The notes: generated by a model not told the origin, from the sequence alone. DNA of 64,000 nucleotides from Ostreococcus mediterraneus (GCA_012295225.1 WMKK01000006.1:682001-746000), one strand, 5' to 3'. Positions 37,058 to 47,194 are shown, numbered from the stretch's first letter. Numbers and translations: made by a program.

Positions 37058-37957
37058 CTCGTGTTTCTGACCTGCGTGAGTGCAGCGAGTCGCAGTGTGG
37101 GGTTATCCTGCAAGCTGGGTAGTTGGAAATTCCGGAACGCCCAACCACGCACGCGAAGAAGAAATTTTACAAGCTCGGCGTCGACACGTGCGATAGCGAC
37201 GGGAGAAAGAAATATCAGCGAAAGTAATGAACGACGTACGCGCATGTATCGAAAAATCGCGCGCGTCCTCGACGTGAGCAACGCAGTGTCCTGTGCATCT
37301 ATGTTGCGAGCGCGAAAATTAATTAATACCAGCGCGGCCATTTATTCACCTCATTCGTCGCATCGGTAGATGATACTTCACTTCATAATCAAACCATGTG
37401 AATCTCCATATCACTATAAATCGATCGAATTAATTCTGATTGCAATTACCACGAATTATGTGCAGCATCATTTAATTTCATGTCGGCGTGTCGCTATCGA
37501 TGCCCAGGTCGGGAGGTGAAATCTTTTCGCATCCTACAAACTTTATTGTATCACTCGTAACTGCCGCGAAAAATGACGATTGCGACATATAATATTGTCT
37601 AGTAGCTACTAACGGTATTCTCGCGACGTTCAATTAGCTTTTACGTCCTTCTTAGTTGCTTTCGAATTAATTAATTAATTACATTGTCAAATTAGTCAAA
37701 TTAATTGAATTCGTGACTATAAACTATGTTTTCTATCAGATCAAATCACGCGCAGGCTTCGGTTACATCATTTGTATCACTAAGTTGAAAGCCGTTGTCA
37801 AAAACTTCGAATCAACTGCAAGCATTGACATATACATGAAAGCGATAGCAATTAATAGGCAAATTAAATACATCACCCCTCGAATAAACTCCCTGATGCG
37901 CAAATTATCGTCAGTCAATCGTCTTAAATCGCTCAAAGTGATTGCGTTGCTCGAAAC
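37058..37957. other. AT-rich intergenic region, about 900 bp
   Basis: The longest gene-free stretch of the window. From about 37370 to 37710 it is distinctly AT-rich, with TTAATTAATTAATTA at 37668-37682 and related TTAATT motifs. It lies 3' of the Cdc1-type gene and 5' of the ER thioredoxin-fold gene (both minus). A plus-strand 120-codon frame (37713-38075) overlaps the Cdc1-type gene end and has no supported product. A minus-strand frame at 37054-37341 has a hydrophobic stretch but no family match. It may hold a long UTR, a non-coding RNA or a matrix-attachment-like element. Confidence 0.5.
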
Positions 37958-39283
37958 CTATACGGACCTTAGCCTCAAAATCACCAATCGCACGTTATGC
38001 GCTTCAACGCTCGGTTTAATTAATTCCCCGAAAGGTGGTGCGAGACATGCGAGAATACAAAACGAAAACATATAAATGTACTTTCTCACGACTTCTCGAA
38101 TATTCGGAAGGAAACATAATTTATATTTAATTAGGTCCTCCAATCTTCGGTCGGAATTCGCTCCTGCATCGTTGGAAACGCTGAGCATTAAATAACTCGG
38201 CTTTGTGTTTCCATTCAAGGCGCTGAACGTCCCGACAGTAATCTCTGTGACGTCGGTCTCGCCATCCTGAGACGCATCCTTATGCGTGACTTCGCACTGA
38301 TCGTGATCGTGACCTGACAAAATGAGGTGAGGCTTGATCGCAGTCAGCATTCTATTCGCAGATTCTTTCGTGAGGTAATCTTGATACACGACTTCTTTCG
38401 GTCGACCGCGATATCGTCCTGGAATGACGCCAGAGTTCCTATTTGGTCCGCATTGCTGGGATGGATTGGGAAGAGGTACATGCGTGAGTAGTACCCGCGG
38501 TGGTGACGGTTTTCCTTTCCCGCCCCCGAGGGTATCGATAAACGCCCACGTGGCGTTCGCAGACTCACCGTGGCCGTCCAATACCATCGCGTTTATGCCC
38601 ACAAAGTCGACGCCGCCAATGCGCTCCACGTAGTTGCTCGCCCCGTACCACTCTTCATGTCGATCGAGAATACGCGGATGGTTTCTAACGACTTCGGAGT
38701 AGCCGATATCGTGATTTCCTGGGATAGTGTGATAGTTTGCGTTCGTGGACGCGACGCCGTCGCGCGTCCAGTCAAATACGGCATCTACGCGCACGCGGTT
38801 GCGATCCCAGTCTGGACCATCGCGACGCGCTCCTTGCCCGAATAAATCTCCTAAGAATACATAATGATCTGGTGCGAATCGTTTCTTGGCCGCAACGAAC
38901 GCCCGTCGCACATACGCATCGCATATCGCCTCCACAAAGGCTAAACTGAAAGAGTCCTTCTTGAGCGCCTTGTACGTGTACTCATCCACCAACTGTGGGT
39001 CCGCGATCACCATCACGCGCGTGCTGTGTGCCATTTCAGGCCAATTACATTGTTTCTGTGCCCGTGCGTGTTCGACGTACTCCCCCCACGTCAACACGAT
39101 CGCCCACATCACCACGAACCAACGCACCATCCTAACCACCACCGACCGCCGTGACTTTCTATCGCCCTGCGCAGTCGCTCCTCCTCTCGCTCGCTCGACG
39201 CCCGTGATCGTCGATGGCGTTGCACCATCGGCATCGTCTTCGTCTCTTCGTCGTCCAGTGCGTCGTCGCACCGTCGCCCCCAT
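37958..39283 (-). CDS. Cdc1/MPPE1-type metallophosphoesterase
   Basis: 441 aa. An N-terminal signal-anchor lies at about 50-66 (VRWFVVMWAIVLTW), followed by a calcineurin-like phosphoesterase domain with VIADPQLVD, FLGDLFGQG, IPGNHDIGY, VLLTHVPLPNPSQQCGPNR and LSGHDHDQCEVTH, which supply the dinuclear-metal ligands. These are Cdc1/PGAP5 hallmarks; members remodel ethanolamine-phosphate on GPI anchors in ER and Golgi. A second hydrophobic segment near the C-terminus (YIYMFSFCILACLAPPF) fits the two-span topology. The last about 55 codons are noticeably AT-rich compared with the rest, continuing the AT-rich island downstream. Confidence 0.88.
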   Translation of the reverse strand: MGATVRRRTGRRRDEDDADGATPSTITGVERARGGATAQGDRKSRRSVVVRMVRWFVVMWAIVLTWGEYVEHARAQKQCNWPEMAHSTRVMVIADPQLVDEYTYKALKKDSFSLAFVEAICDAYVRRAFVAAKKRFAPDHYVFLGDLFGQGARRDGPDWDRNRVRVDAVFDWTRDGVASTNANYHTIPGNHDIGYSEVVRNHPRILDRHEEWYGASNYVERIGGVDFVGINAMVLDGHGESANATWAFIDTLGGGKGKPSPPRVLLTHVPLPNPSQQCGPNRNSGVIPGRYRGRPKEVVYQDYLTKESANRMLTAIKPHLILSGHDHDQCEVTHKDASQDGETDVTEITVGTFSALNGNTKPSYLMLSVSNDAGANSDRRLEDLIKYKLCFLPNIREVVRKYIYMFSFCILACLAPPFGELIKPSVEAHNVRLVILRLRSV

Positions 39284-39806
39284 CAGCGTCGCCTACAGTC
39301 GTCGTCGTCACTCGTGCTCGTCGTGCTTCTCTGAGACCTAGCCCCGACGTCCCGCGCTCGCGCGGCCGCTCATTCGCGCGATGTCGCATATTTGTGTGTC
39401 CATGTACACGAGCATGTGCATACTGTATGTGCATACACGTGCATATGATGTGCGTGTGCACACATGCGCATGCACACGGTCGACTTAAAAACTCGCCACG
39501 TGGACGTGCCGCGACACGCCTCGAACGACGAATGATGAAAGATGAATGATGAGTGAAGATTGAAGAACGACGACGCGAGAGACGACGACGCGCACGTATG
39601 CGCGTGTGTGTGTGCGCGTGAGAGGTGTGTGTATACGTACAGTGAGACCATCGTACTGGTTATAATCACAACGCACACGCGCACACACCACGCACGCACG
39701 AGGTGCACAGCGCCGCGACGAAGACGTGGACTGGGAGGCGTGTCGTCGTCAATTTGGACTTGGGCGAGTTGTGTTGGGACGGGCGAAGACGAGGACGAGG
39801 ACGAGG
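39284..39806. promoter_or_regulatory. Divergent promoter between Cdc1-type gene and PIP5K
   Basis: A 523-bp gap between divergent starts. It contains three long alternating purine-pyrimidine runs (39424-39447, 39448-39478 and 39588-39620) made of TG/CA/CG steps. GA-rich direct repeats (GAATGATGA) lie near 39530-39552. No TATA box is certain; a GTATACGTAC lies near 39631. Confidence 0.5.
39424..39620. repeat. Alternating purine-pyrimidine (TG/CA/CG) runs
   Basis: Bases 39448-39478 and 39588-39620 alternate purine and pyrimidine without a break for 31 and 33 bp, and 39424-39447 for 24 bp. Such GT/GC alternation is the classic sequence preference for left-handed Z-DNA; formation here is inferred only. 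Confidence 0.75.
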
Positions 39807-42170
39807 ATGACGAACGTCACGCCCGAGTCAGTGACGACAAGTAAATCGATGAACAAGTTCTTATCAATGCCGAGGTCATTCAAGAAGAGAGTGGACGAGG
39901 ACGAAATCGATCAGATGCTCCAATCCATTCGTCTCGACGGCGGCGACGTGAATCTTCAGACGCACTTTCAGACGGATTATTCCCGAGCAAGAAAAGCACG
40001 CGTAGAATTAAACGATGGAGATGTGTATAGAGGGCCATGGGAAGATCATCGTCCCGTAAGTAGCGGCCGATATTCTTGGGGGAATGGTAGTGAGTACGTT
40101 GGAGAGTTTCAGAACGGCGAGCCAAATGGGCAAGGCACGTACGAATGGGAACACGGAGGCGTGTACAAGGGCGAATTTCTGAACGGTTTGATGCATGGAT
40201 TCGGGACTTACACTGCTCCAGACGGCACCGTGTACCTGGGATCTTGGAGAAACGGTAGAAGACACGGATTAGGGAGGCAAAACTTTGCAGGCGGCGACTA
40301 CTACCAAGGATTGTGGAAGAATGGCACCGCGCACGGTCCAGGGACTTACAAGTGGAAAGCTCAGGGTGACATCGAAGATGAACAGGATGAATTCAACGGT
40401 GAATGGTTTAATGGTAAGATGCACGGTTGGGGAACCTTGCGATGGGCCTCGGGCGATCGATATGACGGTAACTGGTTTGAAAACTGCATCTTGGGCAATG
40501 GTATTTTGACTTGGAAGGATGGTTCAACCTACAGTGGACGATGGAGTCACGGTAAAAGAGACGGTCCGGGGGCATTTACATGTCCGACTGAAGTCAATGA
40601 GTCACGTAGTCGAACACAAGTTAAATTTAGAACGAGGCGAATGTCGACCAGTCATTTGAGCTTTGACGGAGGCTCCGATGGTGAAGGCCTTGACGCCATC
40701 GCGTCAGAAGGCGGAGACAAGTACATTTTGTTGTGCGAGTGCTCTGATGATGTTATTGTGAAGAAAGAATTAGCCGAAGCGGAACAAATAGGAAGTCAAT
40801 CTTTAAGAGTGCGTCCGATGGCAAGTCGATCTCAAAAGGTCAGACAAATTCGTCACGGCGAAACCATTTACAAGGGCCACGGGAGTTACGACTTGATGAT
40901 TCAATTACAAGTTGGTATTCAGTGGAGCGTTGGTACCGTTCAAAACATTGCCAGTGGAGATCTCAGTTCGCATCATTTTTCTGCAAGTATCAAGCAGATA
41001 TTTCCTCGTAGTGGCTCGAGCAAGACTCCTCCACACTTTGCTCGAGATTTCAAATGGAAAGAATACAGAAGCGACGTTTTTCGCAAACTGCGGGAGCATT
41101 GGTCAATCGATCCTGCAGACTTTATGCTTTCTATATGTGGAGATAAAGCGTTACGTGAACTATCATCCCCGGGAAAGTCAGGCAGTGTCTTTTACATCTC
41201 ACACGATGACAAATTTATCATCAAGACGATGAGAAAGTCAGAGATGGAAGGTTTGAAGTCTTGGCTCCATCAATACTTTGCTCATGTGCACACCTACCCC
41301 GATACGTTACTGCCAAAGTTCTTTGGATTGTATAGCTTGAGAGCGATGGGGAGTCCAAAGAAAGTACGATTTGTAGTGATGGAAAATTTATTTCACACCA
41401 AGCACGTGATACACAAAAGATTCGATTTGAAGGGTTCTAGTCTGGGCCGATTCACAAAGGTAGGAACGAGCAAACCGACGACTGTTTTTAAAGACTTGGA
41501 TCTGTCGTCTAAATGGCGTGTTGAGGAGGATAAACGTGAGAAGCTTATAAATCAATTAGAAGCAGACTGTCTATTTCTCAAACAGCTGAAAATCATGGAT
41601 TACAGCTTGCTCGTGGGCGTCCATGTTCTACCTGCGCACGTCGACGAAGATGAGTCTACGCAGGAGCAGTTGTCACCAAAAGTCTCGAGCGGCGCAACTT
41701 GGGGTGGACAGCGTTGGAGAGAACATGCGATACAATCTGTTCGGAAGAATCTGAAGGCAATCGATATGTATACATCATCTCGCGAGGGTGGCAGTATGTA
41801 TTCATATCTGCATGAGAACCCGTCCAGTGCGTCTACTGCACTTCGTCCACCACCGGGAACAGACGACCTCATCGCGCATTCCACCGGGGCGTTTCGAGTT
41901 GCACTCGGTGTGAATATGTCAGCCGTAGCGGTACCTGGCCGTGTCTTGACGCACGAATATCCAAAAGAACTTGAATTCAACCCGAATGATGAACCTCAGG
42001 AGGTGATATTGAACATGGGAATCATCGACATTTTGCAACAGTACACTGCTTCAAAAAATTTGGAAACAAAGTTCATGGGAATACTTCACAAGTCGAAGTC
42101 TTTTTCATCAATCGATCCGCATAGCTACGCGAAACGATTTTTAAAGTTCATGAATAAGGTATTTGAATAG
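39807..42170 (+). CDS. PIP5K: MORN-repeat phosphatidylinositol-4-phosphate 5-kinase
   Basis: 787 aa. Eight MORN units span about 75-252, each of the form Y-x-G-x-W-x-N-G-x-x-H-G-x-G (for example YKGEFLNGLMHGFGTY). The PIPK catalytic domain occupies about 350-787: FRKLREHWSIDPADFMLSIC, ELSSPGKSGSVFY, IIKTMRKSE (ATP-binding Lys), RFDLKGSSLGR, IMDYSLLVGVH (catalytic MDYSLL) and a C-terminal MGIIDILQQY with the activation-loop region. It makes PI(4,5)P2 at the plasma membrane. The MORN-PIPK fusion is the plant type-B architecture. ATG 39807 was chosen over GTG 39726; ATG 39849 is also possible. Confidence 0.94.
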   Translation: MTNVTPESVTTSKSMNKFLSMPRSFKKRVDEDEIDQMLQSIRLDGGDVNLQTHFQTDYSRARKARVELNDGDVYRGPWEDHRPVSSGRYSWGNGSEYVGEFQNGEPNGQGTYEWEHGGVYKGEFLNGLMHGFGTYTAPDGTVYLGSWRNGRRHGLGRQNFAGGDYYQGLWKNGTAHGPGTYKWKAQGDIEDEQDEFNGEWFNGKMHGWGTLRWASGDRYDGNWFENCILGNGILTWKDGSTYSGRWSHGKRDGPGAFTCPTEVNESRSRTQVKFRTRRMSTSHLSFDGGSDGEGLDAIASEGGDKYILLCECSDDVIVKKELAEAEQIGSQSLRVRPMASRSQKVRQIRHGETIYKGHGSYDLMIQLQVGIQWSVGTVQNIASGDLSSHHFSASIKQIFPRSGSSKTPPHFARDFKWKEYRSDVFRKLREHWSIDPADFMLSICGDKALRELSSPGKSGSVFYISHDDKFIIKTMRKSEMEGLKSWLHQYFAHVHTYPDTLLPKFFGLYSLRAMGSPKKVRFVVMENLFHTKHVIHKRFDLKGSSLGRFTKVGTSKPTTVFKDLDLSSKWRVEEDKREKLINQLEADCLFLKQLKIMDYSLLVGVHVLPAHVDEDESTQEQLSPKVSSGATWGGQRWREHAIQSVRKNLKAIDMYTSSREGGSMYSYLHENPSSASTALRPPPGTDDLIAHSTGAFRVALGVNMSAVAVPGRVLTHEYPKELEFNPNDEPQEVILNMGIIDILQQYTASKNLETKFMGILHKSKSFSSIDPHSYAKRFLKFMNKVFE

Positions 42171-42227
42171 TCAATGTAATTTACAATACTAGATAGCTAT
42201 ACTAATCTTCTACGCATGGCGAATTTG

Positions 42228-42833
42228 TCATTTTCGCTCTTCGACGTCGTCATCCAATTTCACTGGTTCACTCTTTTCCGCCCTTTCAAGGACATCTTCA
42301 GCTTGTCGCATCATCGCAGCCGCTTTCTCAGATAGACTTTTGTCCGGTTCAGTTTCGTATTCGTGTTGAATTTCTTTAAATCCCTCTCTATAAGACTTGA
42401 TAAACTCTCGCACGCCGTCTCGGTACGCTACGCCTCGCGTTTCATACAAATACGTTACGAAAGGTTTCAGCCCCATCTTGCCACTACGAAACGTTTTCTT
42501 GACTTCATCGGCGAGGAGCTTACCTTCATTCGCATCTGATGTCGACGGCTCGGGATCTTCCGCACGTTCATCCACCTTTGTGTCGTCAGCTTCTCTTTCG
42601 CTTGCGTTGTCTTCTTCTTCAGCTTCTTGCCGCTTGAACACATTCACCCAACTTTCTTTGTACATTTCCCACGCCCCGCTCCAAACTTCGCGGTGTTCTT
42701 TGAACGTTAATGATGATATCGGTCTATCACTGTTCGGTGGGTCTTTCATCGGTGATGGCCACACTATTTCCTTGAAATCTTGTCGCAAGTATCGCACCAC
42801 GCGCTGGATTGTTGATACTTTGTGTGAACCCAT
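42228..42833 (-). CDS. Unidentified charged helical protein
   Basis: 201 aa. The N-terminal third has aromatic residues and conserved-looking wording (RVVRYLRQDFKEIVWPSP; VWSGAWEMYKESWVNVFKR). A Glu/Asp/Ser-rich linker (about 72-108) separates it from a second helical part (SGKMGLKPFVTYLYETRG; REFIKSYREGFKEIQHEY). The 'W-x-x-Y-K-E-S-W' and 'F-I-K-S-Y-R-E-G-F' segments look like two related helices, perhaps an internal duplication. No signal peptide or membrane span. No function assigned. ATG 42833. Its stop faces the PIP5K stop across 57 bp. Confidence 0.65.
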   Translation of the reverse strand: MGSHKVSTIQRVVRYLRQDFKEIVWPSPMKDPPNSDRPISSLTFKEHREVWSGAWEMYKESWVNVFKRQEAEEEDNASEREADDTKVDERAEDPEPSTSDANEGKLLADEVKKTFRSGKMGLKPFVTYLYETRGVAYRDGVREFIKSYREGFKEIQHEYETEPDKSLSEKAAAMMRQAEDVLERAEKSEPVKLDDDVEERK

Positions 42834-43069
42834 GGTGGGAGAGTATCGAGAAGACGACGTGTTGCTCACGAACGCGAACGTCGCGTGTGAAACACGCCTA
42901 TTCTCACCTAACTCCCAAGTGCTCGCACGATGTATCTATAGATTCGTAGCGCGGCACTTTGTGACGTCCTAGCTCGCCGTCGCAGCCCCAGTATTCGACG
43001 CGCGTGGGCCGTGTGTGTGCGCGTGGGAAGTCTACTCGCCGTTGACGGCCACGGCGTCGACGAGTGGTG

Positions 43070-44239
43070 ATGTCTACGCCGTATTGGATCGTGAGCTTGC
43101 CTCTCGATGGGTCGTCTGCGGAAGAATGTTGGGCGACTCTTCAGCGCCACACTGGGGGCTCGAGTGACTTGTCAGTGAATTACCGCTTGACATGTCCGGA
43201 CTTGCGCGTAGGAACACTCGATTCGCTCTTAGCGTTGAGTGATGATTTAGTTAAAGTGAACAGCGCGAGCGAGCAAGTCGTAGAGAAGGTGCGAAGGCAA
43301 TTTTTAGAGTTGGAGACACAAAGTGGGCGAGAACACGGTGTCGATCAATCGACAACCACTGATGCGAGAAACACGGACGGTGGACTCACTGTAGACGGTG
43401 AATCGGTTGAAAGGTTTTTAACTACGTTTGAATGGGACGAGGCTAAGCATCCAGCACGTCGTGCGCTGAAGGAAACGGTGGAAAAGTTATCTGAGCGCGT
43501 GGCTCGGATCGAAGAAGAGTTCAAGTTGAAGTGTGGACAGATGACCATGACGAAGAATCAATTGAACTCTTTGCTCCGCAAGCAAGGTACTGGAGTGAAC
43601 GCCCGCGATTTAGGAGATATTATCAACGCCGATGACCTGATTCAAACGGAGAATTTGACGACTTTAATCGTGTCAGTGCCAAAGCTTCGCGTAAATGAAT
43701 GGAACGAGTCATATGAGACCCTCTCTCAGTTTGTTGTTCCGCGCTCTTCAAAGGTTGTACACACTGATGGAGACTCAGTGTTGCATACCGTTGTATTGTT
43801 CCGAAGAGTTGTTGATGCTTTCATCACTGCAGCGCGTGAGAAGGTAGGATCCACGGCAAAGGAGTATTCTCATGACCCCGAGGCGTTTCAAGAAGCCAAG
43901 ACCCAGAGAGCCGAAGTTGAACGAGAGTTAGCTGAACGTCGTGAATCTCTGGTTGAATGGTGTCAAATTAGCTATGGCGAGGCGTTCAGTTTGTGGATGC
44001 ACGTCTGTATGGTTAGGATATTTGTTGAGAGCATTCTGCGATATGGTTTGCCTCCTGATTTTCAGGCAGTATTGATGCGACCAAACTTGAAGCAGTCGAC
44101 TAAACTAAGAAAAGTTTTAAATCAAGAGTTTGGCAAAGATGCGTCCTCGCACTGGGACGATAGTGGTGCTGAAGAAAAGACCGCTGGCGCGGGTTTAGAA
44201 GACCTCTATTCTTACGTATCGTTGACGATAAAAGTCTGA
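43070..44239 (+). CDS. VHA-C: V-type proton ATPase subunit C
   Basis: 389-aa stalk subunit of the V1 sector that clamps the peripheral stators and controls V1-Vo assembly; vacuole and endomembrane. The start STPYWIVSLPL, the segment WDEAKHPARRAL, and SVPKLRVNEWNESYETLSQFVVPRS are subunit C hallmarks, as is the C-terminal EAFSLWMHVCMVRIFVESILRYGLP followed by KLRKVLNQEFG. Length is normal. ATG 43070 lies just 3' of a GTG in the same frame and gives the usual N-terminus. It diverges from the unidentified charged protein. Confidence 0.96.
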   Translation: MSTPYWIVSLPLDGSSAEECWATLQRHTGGSSDLSVNYRLTCPDLRVGTLDSLLALSDDLVKVNSASEQVVEKVRRQFLELETQSGREHGVDQSTTTDARNTDGGLTVDGESVERFLTTFEWDEAKHPARRALKETVEKLSERVARIEEEFKLKCGQMTMTKNQLNSLLRKQGTGVNARDLGDIINADDLIQTENLTTLIVSVPKLRVNEWNESYETLSQFVVPRSSKVVHTDGDSVLHTVVLFRRVVDAFITAAREKVGSTAKEYSHDPEAFQEAKTQRAEVERELAERRESLVEWCQISYGEAFSLWMHVCMVRIFVESILRYGLPPDFQAVLMRPNLKQSTKLRKVLNQEFGKDASSHWDDSGAEEKTAGAGLEDLYSYVSLTIKV

Positions 44240-44338
44240 ACTGTAAAGCGCAGCACTAGCTCTCTTTCATACGACGTAGCGAATGATGGAAACAACAATG
44301 ATGTGATATGAATATATCTTTTATGACTAAAATGGCTA

Positions 44339-45952
44339 TTATTGCTTGGTCCAGCTGAAAAGTTTTGTGAGCTTTTGTGTGACTTGACTCGTCAAGTCGC
44401 TACTCGAACCCGAGACTTTCACGGCGTCAGACACCATGCTTTCCGCTGTTGCCTTTGCCTTTTCGATACGTTCCGCGATCAACACCAAAAGTTCGGTTGC
44501 CTCCTGATGGATTTCTTCCGCGCAGTCTTTAGTTTGACCTTCCTTGGCGAGTTCAGTGGCAATCTCAAAGTACGCCATTCCTTCTTCAAAGTTCTTCATT
44601 TCAAAGTTCTGTGATGCCAATGCCATGTTGTGCTTAGCTTTAAGGATCATGATTTCCGCCTCACAGTCAACTTCGAACTCTTCGATGTGTCGATCTGCGT
44701 CTTCTGGTTTCAAACGAAGCAGCATCGGCGCCGTCTCCATTAAGTCGTCATACTCAATTGTTGCCTCGTCATACATGCGAGCGAGGTCACCGAAGTCAAA
44801 TCTCTTGTCAGCCTTCGACCGCTTAGCCTTGCCATGAAGCTTCTTATCGAGGAGATCGTTGACAAGTTTGTGTCGATCGATTACCTTGTCTTTCACGATC
44901 ATGGACAGCGCAATCTCTGTAAGCTTGATACGCTCAGCTTTGTCCTCGTCGTCGTTATCAATCTGGTATTGTTGCTTTGAAGCCTCCTTCGCAACATCAT
45001 CATTCAATTTACTGCGAGCTTCGTCGTAAAGTGCGATCGCCTCAGCAAACATTAGACTCGCTCGATGTCCGCTAGGATTTGAAAGGGTAGCAACTCTAGA
45101 CATGATCTCGCGTGCCTTGGCAATGAGGACGCGGGCGTCACGGTTCTTGAGGGGGAAGTCCATACCATGCCATTTGATTTTATCCTCTATTTCTGGAGGT
45201 GCCTCAATTTCCATCATGAAAACACTATTCGACATCAAGTCTTTCACGGCTTCTTCTTCCATGGCCTCGATATTCAATGTCTGTCCCTGCTGGAAAGATG
45301 CGAACCGAATGCTGTCCATGATTTCTTCCACTCGTTCTCTATACAACTCAAGTCGCTCTTGATCACCCAACAACCCGAGCTTGCTGTACAAGCGTTTGGC
45401 ACGAAGCAACTTCTTTAACGCGCTGGTCCAATCCTTTCCTTGCTCCATGACTGAAATGCCAGCGATGTAAGATGCGTACGCATCTGCCTCGAGGGCGGTT
45501 TGCTCGTTCCCCACCCGCGTGCAAGCATCAACCAATTCATTCGCGTGAGAGACCGCTTTCCTCATTCTCTTGAGCAGGTGTTGACGACATTGAGCTTTTC
45601 TTTTCTTTGCCACAACCTCTTTCAATTCCATCGCGTAAGACCACGCTCTTTCACTTTGCACAAGTGGGATCAACAACGCTCGCTCATCTGCGATCGCTTC
45701 GACATCTAACTTTTTCTTCACATATTTCCCTTTACCGTGCTTCAGTTTACACGTCTCATACAATCGAGCGAGTCGGCGTGCACAGTAAGCGCGATACCGA
45801 GCATAATCTCGATGTCGCATGCCGTGTTCGCGTTGTCCCTTGCTGATGATTGGCAAAATGTCCAGCATCACATTAGAGCATTGGGTGACACTCTTTTGCG
45901 CCGANGCTTTTGCGACGTCCTCGCCGGTATCCATGCGATCAGCATCTGTCAT
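44339..45952 (-). CDS. SRP68: Signal recognition particle subunit SRP68
   Basis: 537 aa. The RNA-binding N-terminal TPR-like domain is clear: GMRHRDYARYRAYCARRLARL, then LVQSERAWSYAMELK, then LLKRMRKAVSHANELV and YIAGISVMEQGKDW. SRP68 binds 7S RNA together with SRP72 in cytosolic SRP. It is shorter than the human protein (about 627 aa), mostly in the C-terminal tail. One codon near the N-terminus (bases 45903-45905) contains the undetermined base N, so residue 16 is unknown. The gene follows the PanE-like gene on the same strand after 158 bp. Confidence 0.93.
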   Translation of the reverse strand: MTDADRMDTGEDVAKXSAQKSVTQCSNVMLDILPIISKGQREHGMRHRDYARYRAYCARRLARLYETCKLKHGKGKYVKKKLDVEAIADERALLIPLVQSERAWSYAMELKEVVAKKRKAQCRQHLLKRMRKAVSHANELVDACTRVGNEQTALEADAYASYIAGISVMEQGKDWTSALKKLLRAKRLYSKLGLLGDQERLELYRERVEEIMDSIRFASFQQGQTLNIEAMEEEAVKDLMSNSVFMMEIEAPPEIEDKIKWHGMDFPLKNRDARVLIAKAREIMSRVATLSNPSGHRASLMFAEAIALYDEARSKLNDDVAKEASKQQYQIDNDDEDKAERIKLTEIALSMIVKDKVIDRHKLVNDLLDKKLHGKAKRSKADKRFDFGDLARMYDEATIEYDDLMETAPMLLRLKPEDADRHIEEFEVDCEAEIMILKAKHNMALASQNFEMKNFEEGMAYFEIATELAKEGQTKDCAEEIHQEATELLVLIAERIEKAKATAESMVSDAVKVSGSSSDLTSQVTQKLTKLFSWTKQ

Positions 45953-46110
45953 CGTTCACGACACTTGTCGCGCGTGTAAATCAAACACTTGGTGCACACG
46001 ATGCGTGGTGTACAGTAACGATTCCTCGTTGAAAAGAACAGAAAACATATTTTTTACGGGGGTTTTGCATCGAACAACGAATAACAAATGAAAATGAATT
46101 TCGATAACAA

Positions 46111-47111
46111 TTAGCAAGCGTTGATGTTTTTAAGTAATCTAGTGTGAGTAGGGAATGGGTCAGGCTTGCCATTCTTCATAGCTTCTTCGGATAAGCCGTA
46201 GAAGAAGCCGTTTCTCCATGCAAACTCCTTCACGCCGCATGGAAAATGCGCGACTTGTCGGGCGTATCCGAGCAATCTTTCAACCGCACCTGGAGTAAAT
46301 TTCGCACCAGCGCACGCACTAGTACCAGCTAAAAGTTCCTCAATCAGAGCAACGACCTCATCCTTGTATGTCGACGCGACATCACCAACCTTTGAGCCTT
46401 CATGCTGCGCGCCGACGAGCATCATCGCTGAAATCCAAATGAGCTTCTCAAACATCGAAGCCTCGTAGGTTTTGGCATCCAAAACGTGGCAGCTCAAATC
46501 TCCATTGTGGAATCTAGCGGCAACAGCATCGGCCCACTTACCCGTGACTGCCGTCAAGCCTTCCGGATTGACGTCTGTGACACCATCAGTTGGCTTCTCA
46601 CCCAACGCCGCGACCGCAAAGTAAATCAACGCTTGAGTGTTCTTTCCCAATCCTTGAGCATCGAGGAACGGTTGCAGCATACCGTTTTGCATGAAAACCA
46701 AATCTTCACGACGATGTTCTGGCGTATTCTTGATCACATCTTCCAAAACATCGTTGCGAGTCGCCACAAAGATTGGGCCAGTCGCAGGAGTCGTGGGAAA
46801 CGCTTCACCGCGACGCACGATTACATCTCCCTCGACGCCCATGTCCTTCAGTGCTTGACCGACGCGGCCACCGCCAATGATAACAGCCGGTTCAACTTTG
46901 CCCTGTGCGTGTTTAAATAAACGTCTAAGCGTCAAAAGTCCGTTCGCGGAACACAAGATGGGCGAGAGTAATCAGGAAAAGACTCAAATCACCAGTTGCA
47001 ACGTACCTGTGCCATGGCGACAACACGCGAACGAACTTGGGATCGCGTACGAGAACGTTGCAGATTGCAACAAACGACAGATGATTGCGCAGTGCGGGTG
47101 AATGCTTGCAT
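46111..47111 (-). CDS. PanE/ketopantoate-reductase-like NAD(P)-dependent protein, plastid (two exons)
   Basis: Exons 47111-47007 and 46902-46111 (minus), phase 0, 298 aa. Exon 1 is a clean transit peptide (MQAFTRTAQSSVVCC, many Ser/Arg, no acidic residue). Exon 2 opens KVEPAVIIGGGRVGQALKD, a dinucleotide-binding turn, and the all-helical C-terminal half (TYEASMFEKLIWISAMMLVGA, then a VVALIEELL helix) fits the PanE/ApbA or 6PGDH-like fold. The specific substrate is not evident; the family Lys (FEKLIW) is present. The 104-nt intron has donor GTACGT, a TTTGACG motif and acceptor GCACAG. Without the splice, the frame lacks a usable ATG. It starts 83 bp after the fructokinase stop. Confidence 0.75.
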
Positions 47112-47194
47112 CGCCGCCGATGGCGAGGCGTGAAGTGTGGCAACAGGCTGTACTAAGAAGGGGGGGTGTGCCACCTTTTTTTGTGTGTGTTCAA

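Noticed and set aside
37054-37341. 95-codon minus-strand frame with a hydrophobic segment upstream of the ER protein
   Set aside because: Could look like a second signal peptide, but the exon at 37057-36995 already supplies one in frame, and this frame runs into stops without a family match.
37713-38075. 120-codon plus-strand frame in the AT-rich island
   Set aside because: Overlaps the C-terminus of the Cdc1-type gene on the opposite strand, Lys/Ile/Asn-rich from AT bias, no domain.
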